Shown: in pieces, positions 1 through 8,612 of the stretch
Position numbering within the stretch: the stretch's first letter is position 1
How the letters are laid out: every line of letters begins with the position of its first letter
From: Hyphomicrobiales bacterium
Lineage (GTDB): Bacteria > Pseudomonadota > Alphaproteobacteria > Rhizobiales > Devosiaceae
DNA: 64,000 nt
Assembly (NCBI GenBank): GCA_027487555.1
Contig: JAIYDI010000007.1
Coordinates: forward strand, 1-64,000
Direction of reading: 5' to 3'
Notes under the pieces: generated by a model
What the model saw: only the letters and a program-made list of their open reading frames with translations
What the model was told of the DNA's origin: nothing
Databases searched by the model: none
Made by a program: the position numbers and the translations under genes

Positions 1-46
1 CAAACCCAGCCGGAAGGAACGCATCCAGAAAACTCACCTGTTCCAT
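1..46 (-). CDS. 5' end of an unidentified gene running off the left edge
   Basis: An ATG at 46 on the minus strand opens a frame that stays open for 15 codons to the window edge (MEQVSFLDAFLPAGF). A GGAGG Shine-Dalgarno sequence lies about nine bases upstream. The fragment is too short to identify. In this position downstream of waaA, lpxK or another envelope gene would be plausible, but nothing in the residues shows that. The stretch 47-183 between it and waaA shows no gene. Confidence 0.3.
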   Translation of the reverse strand, partial: MEQVSFLDAFLPAGF

Positions 47-183
47 TCACCGGCCCTCCATCCAAAGCCAGTGAATCACATCCACAAACAATCGCAAGTT
101 TCGCAGAGGCCTCGCAAGCGGTGGAGGGCGCCGACTGTCAGTAAGGCGGGAATCCCGACTGCAAGCACGAAATGTGCGGCCCC

Positions 184-1434
184 CTACCCCGCCATATCGA
201 CCAATTCCGTAGCAATGTCGTGCAGCCGCAGGCGCGCCGTATCGGCCGCCGTCGCTGCTGCCAGCAATCGCGTGCTGCGCTCCGGGCCATCATCCACAAG
301 CCGAAGGATCGCCGCCGGCAGTGCCGCGGCATCGGTCAGCTTTTCCCCAGCGCCGATCGCGCCGAGCAGATCGTCCAGCGCGCGCTGCCGCTCCGTGTGC
401 GGGCCGTAGAGACTCGCGGCGCCCTGCTGCAGCGGCTCGGAGAGGTCATGCCCGCCGATCGGCCCAAAGGTGCCGCAGACCACGCCGACCCGCGCCGTGC
501 CGTACAAACCCGCGAGCACGCCCATGCGATCGACCCAGACGGGCGCACCAGCAAGATCGACACCATCGATGCCCTCGACGACGCGCACATCGTCGCCGAA
601 AGCCGTGAGCAGTTCCGGCCGCGCAATACGGGCCGGATAGCGCGGCACCAGCAGGATTTCGAGGTCCGGGCGGAGCCCGCGCAAGGCTTGCACCACCGGC
701 CCAAGCGCGGCGAGTTCCACGCGGTGCACATTGCCGAACACAACGCGCGCGGGCCGCTCGCCCGGCTCGGGCACGCGGAGCCCAGCGAGCTTGATATTGC
801 CGCTCAGCGCCAGCCGATCGGGTGCGACACCCAGCGCCGCGTAGCGACCCTTGGCCACCTCATCCTGAGCATAGATCCTCCGCGCCGTCAGCAGCGTGCG
901 ACGGGCGACCCTGGGGTTCCGGCTGTGCCGCCCGAACGAGCGCTCCGACATGGTGGCGTTCACCACCGCGACCGGCACGCCAGCAGCCTCCGCCATCGCG
1001 AATTGCGCCGGCCAATATTCAGATTCCACCAGCACCATCAGGTGTGGCTTTACCTCGGCAAACAGCCGCGTCTGCGCCCTGGGCGTATCGAGCGGCATGA
1101 TGAAGCTCGCCGCATCCCCCGCGACCTTCCGCACCCGCTCGAAGCCGGAATAGGTTGTGGCGCTCAGCACCACGGAGACGCCAGGCGCTTGCTGCTGTAT
1201 CGCCCCGCCCAAGAGCTCGGCCACCTTGGCCTCGCCCGCAGATACCGCGTGTATCCAGATGCGTTTCGCGCCCGAAGGCGGCGGCAGCACCGGGTTGAGC
1301 CTGCGGCGGAACCAGGCGAGCCCGCCCTCGTCCCCGCTCGAAAAGCGCGACAGCACGGCATAATGCAGCGCCGACAGCGCCAGCACCAGCGCCCCATAGG
1401 CCCGCCATTTCCATCCCGTGAGCGCGCGCATCAT
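184..1434 (-). CDS. waaA: 3-deoxy-D-manno-octulosonic acid (Kdo) transferase WaaA/KdtA
   Basis: The enzyme transfers Kdo from CMP-Kdo to lipid IVA at the inner face of the cytoplasmic membrane, starting the LPS core. The 416-residue protein has the usual family length and an N-terminal membrane anchor at about residues 8-30. The family motif HAVSAGE lies at 62-68, and its Glu is the expected catalytic base. A C-terminal GT-B half follows, with a glycine-rich GGHDLSEPLQQG segment typical of sugar-nucleotide binding. The gene is transcribed away from kdsD, whose product feeds the same pathway, so the roughly 80 bases between them probably hold divergent promoters. The family assignment is firm. 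Whether it adds one or two Kdo residues cannot be read from the sequence. Confidence 0.93.
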   Translation of the reverse strand: MMRALTGWKWRAYGALVLALSALHYAVLSRFSSGDEGGLAWFRRRLNPVLPPPSGAKRIWIHAVSAGEAKVAELLGGAIQQQAPGVSVVLSATTYSGFERVRKVAGDAASFIMPLDTPRAQTRLFAEVKPHLMVLVESEYWPAQFAMAEAAGVPVAVVNATMSERSFGRHSRNPRVARRTLLTARRIYAQDEVAKGRYAALGVAPDRLALSGNIKLAGLRVPEPGERPARVVFGNVHRVELAALGPVVQALRGLRPDLEILLVPRYPARIARPELLTAFGDDVRVVEGIDGVDLAGAPVWVDRMGVLAGLYGTARVGVVCGTFGPIGGHDLSEPLQQGAASLYGPHTERQRALDDLLGAIGAGEKLTDAAALPAAILRLVDDGPERSTRLLAAATAADTARLRLHDIATELVDMAG

Positions 1435-1514
1435 GCCTCCGTCGCTTGGACTTGCTACAGGCTCGCGCGGCGCCGGGCAATCGCCGCCGCTTGCCAGCGC
1501 CCGATGCCGGGATT

Positions 1515-2537
1515 ATGCCCTCGGTAAAGAGCACGGAGCCCCTCTTGCGCATTCCCGTCGTCATCGATGCCGAGCACGAGCAACACGCGCTCGCGCTTGC
1601 CCGCGCCGCGATCCGCACCGAGATTGCCGGGCTCGAGGCCCTGTCGCAAAGCCTCGACGGTACGCTCGCCTTGCTCGCCGAGCGGATCATCGGGCTTTCG
1701 GGCCGCGTCATCCTGTCAGGCGTCGGCAAGAGCGCGCATGTGGCGCGCAAAATCGCCGCGACGCTCGCTTCCACCGGCACGCCGGCGCAGTTCGTCCATG
1801 CTGCGGACGCGAGCCATGGCGACATGGGGATGATCACCCGGTCCGACCTCGTGCTGATGCTGTCGAAATCGGGCGGCACCGCCGAACTCGACGACCTCGC
1901 AAACTACTGCGTGCGTTTCGATATCCCGCTGGCGCTGATCACGCAGAACCCCGCCTCGCGCCTCGGCAAGGCCGCCGGCATTGTCATCGAACTGCCCGCG
2001 GCGGAAGAGGCCTGCGACATCACCTATGCGCCCACCACCTCGACCACGATGATGATGGCGCTCGGTGACGCGCTCGCCGTGGTGCTGATGCGGCGGCGCG
2101 GATTGAAAGCCTCGGAGTTCCGCGTCTTCCATCCCGGCGGCACGCTCGGCAGCACCCTGCTTTCGGTCGGCGACATCATGCACAAAGGGGACAAGCTCCC
2201 CGTCGTTGCGCCCGACGCCTCCGTGTCGGACGCCATCATCGAAATGAGCACAAAGGGCTTCGGCTGCACCGGCATTGTCGGACCCGATGGCGTGCTGCTC
2301 GGCATCATCACGGATGGCGACCTGCGCCGGCATGTCGCCGACGGAATGCTGGCACGCCGCGCCACGGAAATCATGACCCGTTCGCCGCGCACCATCCCCG
2401 CCGAGGCACTGCTGTCGGAAGCCCTGCGCAGGATGACCGACGAGACCCCGAAAGTCACCGCCATCTTTGCCATGGACGGCACCCGGCCCGTCGGTATCGT
2501 TCACCTGCACGATTGCCTCCGCGTGGGTCTCGCCTGA
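1515..2537 (+). CDS. kdsD: Arabinose-5-phosphate isomerase (KpsF/GutQ family)
   Basis: It converts ribulose 5-phosphate to arabinose 5-phosphate, the first committed step of Kdo synthesis. The chosen ATG gives 340 residues (MPSVKSTEPL), the normal size. An upstream in-frame start at 1446 would add non-conserved residues. A SIS sugar-isomerase domain fills roughly residues 40-180 (GVGKSAHVARK, then SHGDMGM), and two CBS repeats follow, recognisable by DIMHKGDKLPVV and EIMTRSPRTIP. The stop codon overlaps the kdsB start by one base (TGATG), indicating translational coupling. kdsB, a phosphatase and kdsA follow in the same direction. GutQ-type paralogs share this architecture, but the operon context makes KdsD the likely role. 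Confidence 0.93.
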   Translation: MPSVKSTEPLLRIPVVIDAEHEQHALALARAAIRTEIAGLEALSQSLDGTLALLAERIIGLSGRVILSGVGKSAHVARKIAATLASTGTPAQFVHAADASHGDMGMITRSDLVLMLSKSGGTAELDDLANYCVRFDIPLALITQNPASRLGKAAGIVIELPAAEEACDITYAPTTSTTMMMALGDALAVVLMRRRGLKASEFRVFHPGGTLGSTLLSVGDIMHKGDKLPVVAPDASVSDAIIEMSTKGFGCTGIVGPDGVLLGIITDGDLRRHVADGMLARRATEIMTRSPRTIPAEALLSEALRRMTDETPKVTAIFAMDGTRPVGIVHLHDCLRVGLA

Positions 2538-3352
2538 TGGCCGATCTCATCGTCATCCCTGCCCGCTATGGCTCGACCCGCCTGCCGGGCAAGCCGCTGC
2601 TGCCCATTGCCGGCCGCATGCTGATCGAGCGTGTCGCGTCTATCGCCACGCTCGCGGCGCGCGACCTCGGCGATATCGATGTGCTGGTCGCGACCGACGA
2701 TCATCGCATCCGCGATGCGGTCACGGGCCTTGGCCTCGATGCGGTGATAACCGACCCCGAGATCAGTTCGGGTTCCGGCCGCGCGCTCGCTGCCATGCGC
2801 GAAGCGGGCCGCACCCCGGATTTTGTCGTCAATCTCCAGGGCGATGCGCCCTTCACCGCGCCCGCCCATGTCGTCGAGATCGTCCGGCACGCCCGCGCCG
2901 CCCGCGCCGATGTAACGACGCCCGTCGTGCAACTCGACTGGGCCCGACTCGATGCCATGCGCGCCCACAAGCAATCGACGCCCGCGAGCGGCACCACCTG
3001 CATCCGCGGGCCCGATGGCCGGGCGCTGTGGTTCTCGAAGGCTGTACTGCCTTTCATGCGCAAGGAAGCGGCTCTGCGCGAGGCGGGCCCGCTGTCGCCG
3101 GTGCTGCAGCATATCGGGCTATATTGCTATGCCCGCGCCGCGCTCGAGGCGTTCGAAGCCGCGCCGGTTTCCCACTATGAGGCCATCGAGGGGCTCGAGC
3201 AGTTGCGCCTGCTCGAACTCGGCTTCCGCATCGATGCGGTGATCGTTCCGCCCGCCACCATCACCATGAGCGGCGTCGACAGCCCCGCCGATGTGGCACG
3301 GGCCGAGCAGCTGATCGCCAGCCACGGCGACCCTTTCGTGGCGCTCGCCTGA
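2537..3352 (+). CDS. kdsB: 3-deoxy-manno-octulosonate cytidylyltransferase (CMP-Kdo synthetase)
   Basis: It activates Kdo with CTP to give CMP-Kdo, the donor for WaaA and for capsule Kdo transferases. The 271-residue protein opens with the nucleotidyltransferase signature PARYGSTRLPGKPL, followed by VVNLQGDAPF, which carries the metal-binding Asp, and later HIGLYCYARAALE and LEQLRLLELG, all typical of KdsB. It is slightly longer than many KdsB proteins (about 250). Both ends overlap neighbours by a single base (TGATG), with kdsD upstream and the histidine phosphatase downstream, so the three genes form one coupled operon. Confidence 0.94.
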   Translation: MADLIVIPARYGSTRLPGKPLLPIAGRMLIERVASIATLAARDLGDIDVLVATDDHRIRDAVTGLGLDAVITDPEISSGSGRALAAMREAGRTPDFVVNLQGDAPFTAPAHVVEIVRHARAARADVTTPVVQLDWARLDAMRAHKQSTPASGTTCIRGPDGRALWFSKAVLPFMRKEAALREAGPLSPVLQHIGLYCYARAALEAFEAAPVSHYEAIEGLEQLRLLELGFRIDAVIVPPATITMSGVDSPADVARAEQLIASHGDPFVALA

Positions 3353-3951
3353 TGCGGATCACCATCGTCCGGCACGGCAATACCTTCGAGGCGGGCGAAA
3401 CCCCGCGCCGCGTGGGCTCGCGCACCGATATGCCATTGACCGCTGTCGGCGTTGCGCAGGCCGAGGCGTTGGGGCGTGCTTTCGCAGATCGCAGCTTTTC
3501 CCGCTGCCTCGTCAGCCCGCTGCTCCGCACGCGGCAGACTGCCGATGCGCTGCTCGACGCCGCCGGACTTGAGCTAGCCCCCGAGCCCGCGACTTTCCTC
3601 GCCGAAATCGACCACGGGCCGGACGAGAACGCGACCGATGCCGAGATCATCGCCCGCATCGGCGCCGACGCGCTCATGGCCTGGGATGAGCAGGCGCGGG
3701 TCCCCGATGGCTGGGTGGTCGACACAGACGCCCGCATCGCGGCCTGGCGCGATCTCGCCGCCTCGACGACTGGCGACAGCCTCTGCGTGACCTCGAACGG
3801 CGCCGCCCGCTTCGCCCTCCTCGCCTTCGGGCTCGCCCCGCAAAAGCTCCGCACTGGTGCGTGGGGCATCATCGAGGCTGGCGCTGACGGCCGCTTCGAA
3901 TTACTGGAGTGGGACAAGCGGCCGCCAGCGCTTTCAGGAAAAGTTGCATGA
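3352..3951 (+). CDS. Histidine phosphatase family protein inside the Kdo operon
   Basis: This is a 199-residue phosphoglycerate-mutase-like phosphatase. The catalytic RHG is at residues 7-9, a second conserved Arg lies in SPLLRTRQTAD, and the acid/base region reads LAEIDHGPDE. The position that in most family members reads SHG reads TSNG here (VTSNGAARF, about residues 145-153), so the second catalytic His is replaced by Asn. The gene is coupled to kdsB by a one-base overlap and followed by kdsA. No HAD-type KdsC is present in the window, so a Kdo-8-phosphate phosphatase role is an attractive inference but is not shown. The last seven codons and the TGA stop lie inside palindromic repeat R1, so the 3' end was rewritten by the repeat. 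Confidence 0.85.
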   Translation: MRITIVRHGNTFEAGETPRRVGSRTDMPLTAVGVAQAEALGRAFADRSFSRCLVSPLLRTRQTADALLDAAGLELAPEPATFLAEIDHGPDENATDAEIIARIGADALMAWDEQARVPDGWVVDTDARIAAWRDLAASTTGDSLCVTSNGAARFALLAFGLAPQKLRTGAWGIIEAGADGRFELLEWDKRPPALSGKVA

Positions 3952-4018
3952 CTTTTCCGGTTCGAAAGCGCGCTAGAACAGAAAGCGCGATCACCCCAGC
4001 GTTTCAGCCGAAACGCTG
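3927..4018. repeat. Palindromic repeat R1, copy A
   Basis: The first 46 bases (3927-3972) are identical to 43143-43188 and form an imperfect hairpin: AGCGCTTTC pairs near its end with GAAAGCGC, and GGAAAAGT pairs with ACTTTTCC around a TGCATG centre. A second hairpin follows at 3997-4018, with 9-bp arms CAGCGTTTC/GAAACGCTG and loop AGCC. A diverged version of this hairpin also follows the other copy. The two-module layout resembles the mosaic intergenic elements (RIME-like) known from rhizobia. It sits at the end of the phosphatase gene and supplies its stop codon. Confidence 0.85.
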
Positions 4019-4054
4019 AATGAGCGTGCTAGGCCGCGCGGAGTTTTTGAGCCG

Positions 4055-4891
4055 ATGCCTCACGTTACCGTCCCCGCCCCCGCGACCCCTGCGGTCACCT
4101 TCGGCAACGATCTGCCGGCCGCATTCATCCTCGGCCCCTGCGTCATCGAAAGCCGCGACCACGCGCTGAAGCTGGCAACGGCCGTCGCGGAGATCGCGCA
4201 ACGCGTCGGCGTGCCGGTCATCTACAAATCGAGCTTCGACAAGGCCAACCGCTCGAGCGGCAAGAGCTTCCGGGGCCCTGGCCTCGACGAGGCACTAGAG
4301 ATTTTCGCCGCGGTGAAAGCCGCAACCGGCCTCGCCGTCACCACCGACGTGCATGAGCGCGAGCAATGCGCCGTGCTGGCCGAAGTGGTCGATATCCTGC
4401 AGATCCCGGCGTTCCTCAGCCGCCAGACCGACCTCTTGCTCGCCGCCGCCGCCACCGGCCGCGTTGTGAACGTCAAGAAGGGGCAGTTCCTCGCACCCTG
4501 GGACATGAAGAACGTCGTCACCAAGCTTGCACTCGGCGGCGCGTCGGGCGTCATGCTCACCGAGCGCGGCACGAGCTTCGGCTACAACACGCTGGTCGTC
4601 GATATGCGCGGACTGCCGATCATGGCGGAAACCGGCGCCCCGGTGATCTTTGATGCGACGCACTCTGTGCAGCAGCCGGGCGGCAAGGGCGAAACCACGG
4701 GCGGCGAGCGCAAATATGCGCCGGTGCTGGCCCGCGCCGCCATCGCCGTCGGCGTCGCCGGCATCTTCATGGAGTGTCACGAGGACCCGGACAATGCCCC
4801 GTCCGATGGGCCAAACATGGTGCGGCTCGACGAGCTCGAAGGCATCCTCACGACGCTCAAGGCCTTCGACCAGCTGGCAAAGGGCGTCTGA
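4055..4891 (+). CDS. kdsA: 3-deoxy-8-phosphooctulonate synthase
   Basis: It condenses arabinose 5-phosphate with phosphoenolpyruvate to Kdo 8-phosphate. The 278-residue protein carries the KdsA signatures GPCVIES near the N terminus, [12 protein letters not shown] (substrate-binding Lys and Asn), and later [11 protein letters not shown] and [13 protein letters not shown]. The Asn after the Lys in KANRSS is conserved in all KdsA and separates it from DAHP synthases. The gene follows the phosphatase after about 100 bases occupied mainly by repeat R1, so it may be read from the kdsD promoter, from its own promoter, or both. It ends three bases from the convergent sulfotransferase gene. Confidence 0.95.
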   Translation: MPHVTVPAPATPAVTFGNDLPAAFILGPCVIESRDHALKLATAVAEIAQRVGVPVIYKSSFDKANRSSGKSFRGPGLDEALEIFAAVKAATGLAVTTDVHEREQCAVLAEVVDILQIPAFLSRQTDLLLAAAATGRVVNVKKGQFLAPWDMKNVVTKLALGGASGVMLTERGTSFGYNTLVVDMRGLPIMAETGAPVIFDATHSVQQPGGKGETTGGERKYAPVLARAAIAVGVAGIFMECHEDPDNAPSDGPNMVRLDELEGILTTLKAFDQLAKGV

Positions 4892-4894
4892 AGA

Positions 4895-5707
4895 TCAGGC
4901 CAACCAGCTTCCCAGCAGCCTTCTGCGTATTCTCAGCGTCATATGGCGGAGCGGAAGCGGCAGCAAGGCTATGGGTGGAGAGGTCATGAACTGCACCAGG
5001 GCATCGGATGCGCCTTCGTTGCGGATCGGCACCGCCTCCCAGTTCAGCAGGTCCTTATCGGTCAGTCCGGCGAAATGCAGCATGCTGGACCCAACGCCAA
5101 GCCGGAGGGAAAGGTCCGCCTCGAATCGGAAGAGGCGGATCTGGCATCCCGATTCTCGTGCAATGCGGTCAACGATCCCGGACAGGCCGCCTTCGGGCCA
5201 GACGATGGATCTGGCGAAACGGTCGAGATCAACATTCAGGGCTCGGGTCCGTACCAGGTGACGATGGAGACTGCGGGTCCAGGCTGCCTCGTCCCGCAGG
5301 TAGATTGCTGCACGGATGTCGATGTCGGCCGAGGATGACGCCAGCAGCCGAAGAATCGCCCCGGCATGCGGATAGGGCCGGACCATCCCGCCACGGACAG
5401 TCGGAACGCGCCCGAAGATATTCTCCGAAGAGATCAGTGCCCGGCGAGCACCAGCGGCCCGGAGTTCTGCTACGATCTGGTTCCAAACCTCGACAAGGGC
5501 CGCGGCATTGCTCTGTCCCGGACTGCGGTCATATGCCTTGGCGAGTGTGCCCAGGTTGCGCACCAGAGGATGAGCGAACGGCAGGCAAACGACACCTTCG
5601 GGCAAGCGGGCGAGGTTGCGTTTCAGAAGGGTCTGGAAACTGGTGGTACCGGTCTTGTGAAATCCGCAATGCAGATACACCGGAAGCCGGCTCGACTCTC
5701 TGTCCAT
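4895..5707 (-). CDS. Sulfotransferase-like protein
   Basis: The 270-residue protein starts with HCGFHKTGTTSFQ at about residues 13-25, which matches the 5'-phosphosulfate-binding loop of PAPS-dependent sulfotransferases. A later YLRDEAAWTRSLHRHLV segment fits the 3'-phosphate-binding Arg/Ser region. No signal peptide or membrane span is evident, so it should be cytoplasmic. Its acceptor is unknown. Lying among capsule and LPS glycosyltransferase genes, it may sulfate a surface polysaccharide, which is inference from context. It is divergent from the capsule gene at 5815, with about 107 bases between them for promoters. Confidence 0.65.
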   Translation of the reverse strand: MDRESSRLPVYLHCGFHKTGTTSFQTLLKRNLARLPEGVVCLPFAHPLVRNLGTLAKAYDRSPGQSNAAALVEVWNQIVAELRAAGARRALISSENIFGRVPTVRGGMVRPYPHAGAILRLLASSSADIDIRAAIYLRDEAAWTRSLHRHLVRTRALNVDLDRFARSIVWPEGGLSGIVDRIARESGCQIRLFRFEADLSLRLGVGSSMLHFAGLTDKDLLNWEAVPIRNEGASDALVQFMTSPPIALLPLPLRHMTLRIRRRLLGSWLA

Positions 5708-5814
5708 TTCGGCTCGCTGTCCGCTTGGGCGCTATGTCATGTTGCAAACTTTCCGTACCAGATCGCTGCGGCTATAGGGAGGTGGTACACACAACCTCCG
5801 GTGATGCCTTGCTG

Positions 5815-6963
5815 ATGGAATTCTTCGCCTTCCGCTTCTTCGGGCAGAAGCGATCCCTCGTCGGAGCTTTGGTCCCCGCGGCGGGGCACCTGCACAACAA
5901 GGCGGTCAGCGGACTGCGATTCAAGGATTTCCCGGAAACGGCTGGCCGTGCTGCGGAGGCCGTCAACACGTCACGGTCACGGTGGCGAAGCGTGCTTGTC
6001 AACGCGCTGCGGCGGCGTCTCTTCGGATGGCAGTACAATTTCTGGCGCCGGCATTTTGCTGCCCGTCCGGATGCCATCGCCCTCGCATGGAATGGGCTCG
6101 TGAGCTCACGTCGCGTCTTCATGCAGGCCGCGCGCGATGCTGGCGCGCGCACATTGTATCTCGAGCGCGGCCCCCTGCCACAGACGCTGACCGCTGACCC
6201 CGTGGGGGTGAATTTCCACAACGGCTTGCCACGCGATGCCGGCCCTTACCTGGCATGGCTGCATCGACATCCCGAAGCCGACGCGGCCTGGCGGCCCGTC
6301 GCCGAAACCCTTCGACAACGCCCCGCCACCGCGCAGCACGAGGCAGGCCTGCGGCCGCCGCCGCCACTCGACAGCCCGTTTGTCTTCCTGCCCTTGCAGA
6401 AGCAGGGCGATACGCAGTTGCGGTTCTTCGGGCGCGCCTGCACCGGAGTGCGCGAAACCGTCGAGTTCGTCGCCGCTGCCGCCCGTGAATTGCCGCCCGG
6501 CTGGCACATACGGCTCAAGCAGCACCCCTCGGACAAGGCCCGCTTTTCCGGGCTGCTCGACGCCCATGCCGATCTGCCGCTCTATCTCGACAACGCCACC
6601 GATACATTCACCCAGGTTCGCGCCAGCCGCCTTGTCCTCACCGTCAATTCCTCGGTCGGGCTCGAAGCCATGCTGCTGGGCGTCCGCGTCGCGGTGATGG
6701 GCGAGGCCTTCTGGGCCATTCCCGGCGCCGTGGCCGATGCAGGTTCTTCGGCAGCGCTCCAAGAGCTCCTCGCCAACCCGGAGGCCACCGTGCCCGACCT
6801 CTCGGTCCGCAACGCGCTGCTCAGCTTTCTCGTCGCCGAATACTACCCACGCCTTGTGCGCGATGCTCAGGGCCGTGTGTCCCTCATGCCGGCAGATCTC
6901 GAAAAGCTGCATCGGCGCATCGCGGCAGGTTATGTCCTCGCTAAGGACGGGAGCACGCCATGA
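5815..6963 (+). CDS. Capsule polysaccharide synthesis protein (KpsS/Capsule_synth-like glycosyltransferase)
   Basis: From the ATG at 5815 the protein has 382 residues. The frame is also open upstream with another ATG at 5734 (MSCCKLS), but the conserved region begins after 5815. Mid-protein segments such as FVFLPLQKQGDTQL, GWHIRLKQHPSDK and LVLTVNSSVGLEAMLLG (about residues 185-300) match the capsule-synthesis family that includes the Kdo transferases KpsS and KpsC. The HP in the KQHP segment and the NSSVG loop are the hallmark positions. If it is a Kdo transferase, the CMP-Kdo made by the neighbouring kds genes would be its donor. Its stop overlaps the next gene by four bases (ATGA), giving a two-gene operon. 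Confidence 0.7.
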   Translation: MEFFAFRFFGQKRSLVGALVPAAGHLHNKAVSGLRFKDFPETAGRAAEAVNTSRSRWRSVLVNALRRRLFGWQYNFWRRHFAARPDAIALAWNGLVSSRRVFMQAARDAGARTLYLERGPLPQTLTADPVGVNFHNGLPRDAGPYLAWLHRHPEADAAWRPVAETLRQRPATAQHEAGLRPPPPLDSPFVFLPLQKQGDTQLRFFGRACTGVRETVEFVAAAARELPPGWHIRLKQHPSDKARFSGLLDAHADLPLYLDNATDTFTQVRASRLVLTVNSSVGLEAMLLGVRVAVMGEAFWAIPGAVADAGSSAALQELLANPEATVPDLSVRNALLSFLVAEYYPRLVRDAQGRVSLMPADLEKLHRRIAAGYVLAKDGSTP

Positions 6964-7736
6964 GTGGCAGCACGCCGGTCAATGTCGTCTGCATCAAGTG
7001 GGGTGAGAAGTACCCTGCCTACTATGTCAACCGCCTCTATCGCGGTGTGACGCGGTTCCTTGGTCGCCCCTTCACCTTCCACTGCTTCACCGATCGCGGC
7101 GAAGGCATCGATCCGGGCGTCGTGCTGCACGATCTGCCACGCGAGGACTTCGAGGCCGACCTCGTCGCCGCGATGCAGCGGCAGGGCCGCAAGGGCGCCT
7201 GGCGGAAGATCTCGCTGTTCCGCCCTGGCCTCGCCGGCATGACCGGGCAAATGCTCGGCTTCGATCTCGACGTGGTCATCACCGGCGACCTCGCGCCTCT
7301 CGTCGATTGCGCGCCGGACAAAGTGGCAATGCGGCGCGAGTGGCGCTACCAATGGAAGGGCCTGCCTGGCGGGCACGGCTCGGTCTTCGTGTTCGATCCG
7401 GCGCTCCACCCCTACCTGTACGACGACTTCGCGCGCGATCCCGCCGGCTCCGTCGCGCTGAACAAGGGCTCCGAGCAGTATTACACCTCGATGAGTGCCC
7501 ACCGCCGGGGCGAACTCGCCTACCTGCCGGGCGACATGGTCTCGAGCTTCAAATATGATGCGGCGCGGCTGTTTCCGCTCAACCATCTGATGCCGCCGCG
7601 GCTTCCCGGCAATTGTCGGGTCATGTGCTTCCATGGCCGCCCGAAAATGGAAGAGGCGGTCGAGGGCTTCGATGGTGGCCCCTTCGAAATGACCAGGGCT
7701 GCGCCCTGGCTCCGCCGCTACTGGGTCGAGGCGTAA
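6960..7736 (+). CDS. Putative GT-A glycosyltransferase (paralog of the 7744-8532 gene)
   Basis: The 258-residue cytoplasmic protein begins with an NVVCIKWGEKYPAYYVNRLY segment and carries a DLD metal/nucleotide-binding motif at about residues 102-104 (GFDLDVVITGD), as in GT-A glycosyltransferases. The same layout appears in the convergent neighbour, so the two are paralogs that face each other tail to tail seven bases apart. It overlaps the capsule-synthesis gene by four bases and is very probably co-translated with it. Donor and acceptor cannot be inferred. Confidence 0.6.
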   Translation: MSGSTPVNVVCIKWGEKYPAYYVNRLYRGVTRFLGRPFTFHCFTDRGEGIDPGVVLHDLPREDFEADLVAAMQRQGRKGAWRKISLFRPGLAGMTGQMLGFDLDVVITGDLAPLVDCAPDKVAMRREWRYQWKGLPGGHGSVFVFDPALHPYLYDDFARDPAGSVALNKGSEQYYTSMSAHRRGELAYLPGDMVSSFKYDAARLFPLNHLMPPRLPGNCRVMCFHGRPKMEEAVEGFDGGPFEMTRAAPWLRRYWVEA

Positions 7737-7743
7737 GCCACGA

Positions 7744-8532
7744 TCACTCGTGCCAGAATTGCTTCACGAACGGCGCACGCCGCAAGTGCAGGTGATGGTG
7801 GTCTATGACATCTCGGGGCTTGGTGAGCCCGGCGAATGACACCACTGCCTCGCCTGCGCCCGGCAGGCGCGCCTCGCCAAACATGGCGAGGCTCAACCAG
7901 CGGCCAGCCGACTCGCCCAGCCGAAAGCTCGGGGCCAAAGCTCGGCAGTCGCGGCGAAAGCTGATGACCTTGCCCTCCGGGAAGAACTGCAGGTCACGGC
8001 CGCGATAGATATGCTCAAGCCACTTCTGTTCGCTGAAGGCGTTCACGTCTTTGCGTCCGGGAAAGGTCGCCGCCGCGGCCTGGGGGTCGGCAATGAACCG
8101 GTCCCACACCTCGCGCTGGCTACCGACGCGCACGCGGTAACAGGCGCCATGGCCGCGTGAGATGGATTTCTTCGAGCGGTGCCGCGCAATCACGAAGTCG
8201 CGCTCGGGGTGCTCCAGCAGGAAATCGAGGCTGCCGACGATCACGACGTCAATATCGAGGCTCACGACATGCTCGTCCGGCCCGAGCCCGAGGAATCCCT
8301 CCGAGAACGTGTAGATCTTTGGCCCGTTGCCGATCCGCGCCCGCGCCGGAATCTCCCGCGGTTCGATTTCGGCGCGCAGTCCGGACGGGTCGTCGGTCAG
8401 GCAAAAGAAGCGGAACGGCACACCGAGGTGGCGCTGCACCGACGCATAGAGGATGTTCACTTCATGGGCACTGTAGCGGGTGCCCCACTTGTAGCAGATG
8501 ATGTTGAGGTGCTCGAGGCGGGCGCCGGTCAT
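7744..8532 (-). CDS. Putative GT-A glycosyltransferase
   Basis: The ATG at 8532 gives 262 residues and is preceded by a GGGGAG Shine-Dalgarno sequence about seven bases upstream. An upstream in-frame ATG at 8613 would overlap the divergent GT39 gene and adds no conserved sequence. NIICYKWGTRYSAHEVNILY opens the protein, and DID at about 93-95 (SLDIDVVIVGS) is the probable metal-binding motif. Overall it mirrors the 6960-7736 protein, though the middle and C-terminal parts have diverged. No membrane segment is seen. The pair may add successive sugars to a surface polysaccharide, which is inference from the location. Confidence 0.6.
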   Translation of the reverse strand: MTGARLEHLNIICYKWGTRYSAHEVNILYASVQRHLGVPFRFFCLTDDPSGLRAEIEPREIPARARIGNGPKIYTFSEGFLGLGPDEHVVSLDIDVVIVGSLDFLLEHPERDFVIARHRSKKSISRGHGACYRVRVGSQREVWDRFIADPQAAAATFPGRKDVNAFSEQKWLEHIYRGRDLQFFPEGKVISFRRDCRALAPSFRLGESAGRWLSLAMFGEARLPGAGEAVVSFAGLTKPRDVIDHHHLHLRRAPFVKQFWHE

Positions 8533-8612
8533 GAATATCTCCCCGCCTGTCCGGTTTGACATGGTCGATCGTCCCGGCGATAGCAGAAGCGTCCGCTTCC
8601 CGCGAGTGTCCA

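Noticed and set aside
5008..5814. Upstream extension of the capsule-synthesis gene by 269 codons
   Set aside because: This part lies antisense to the sulfotransferase gene and shows no family features. The real start is downstream.
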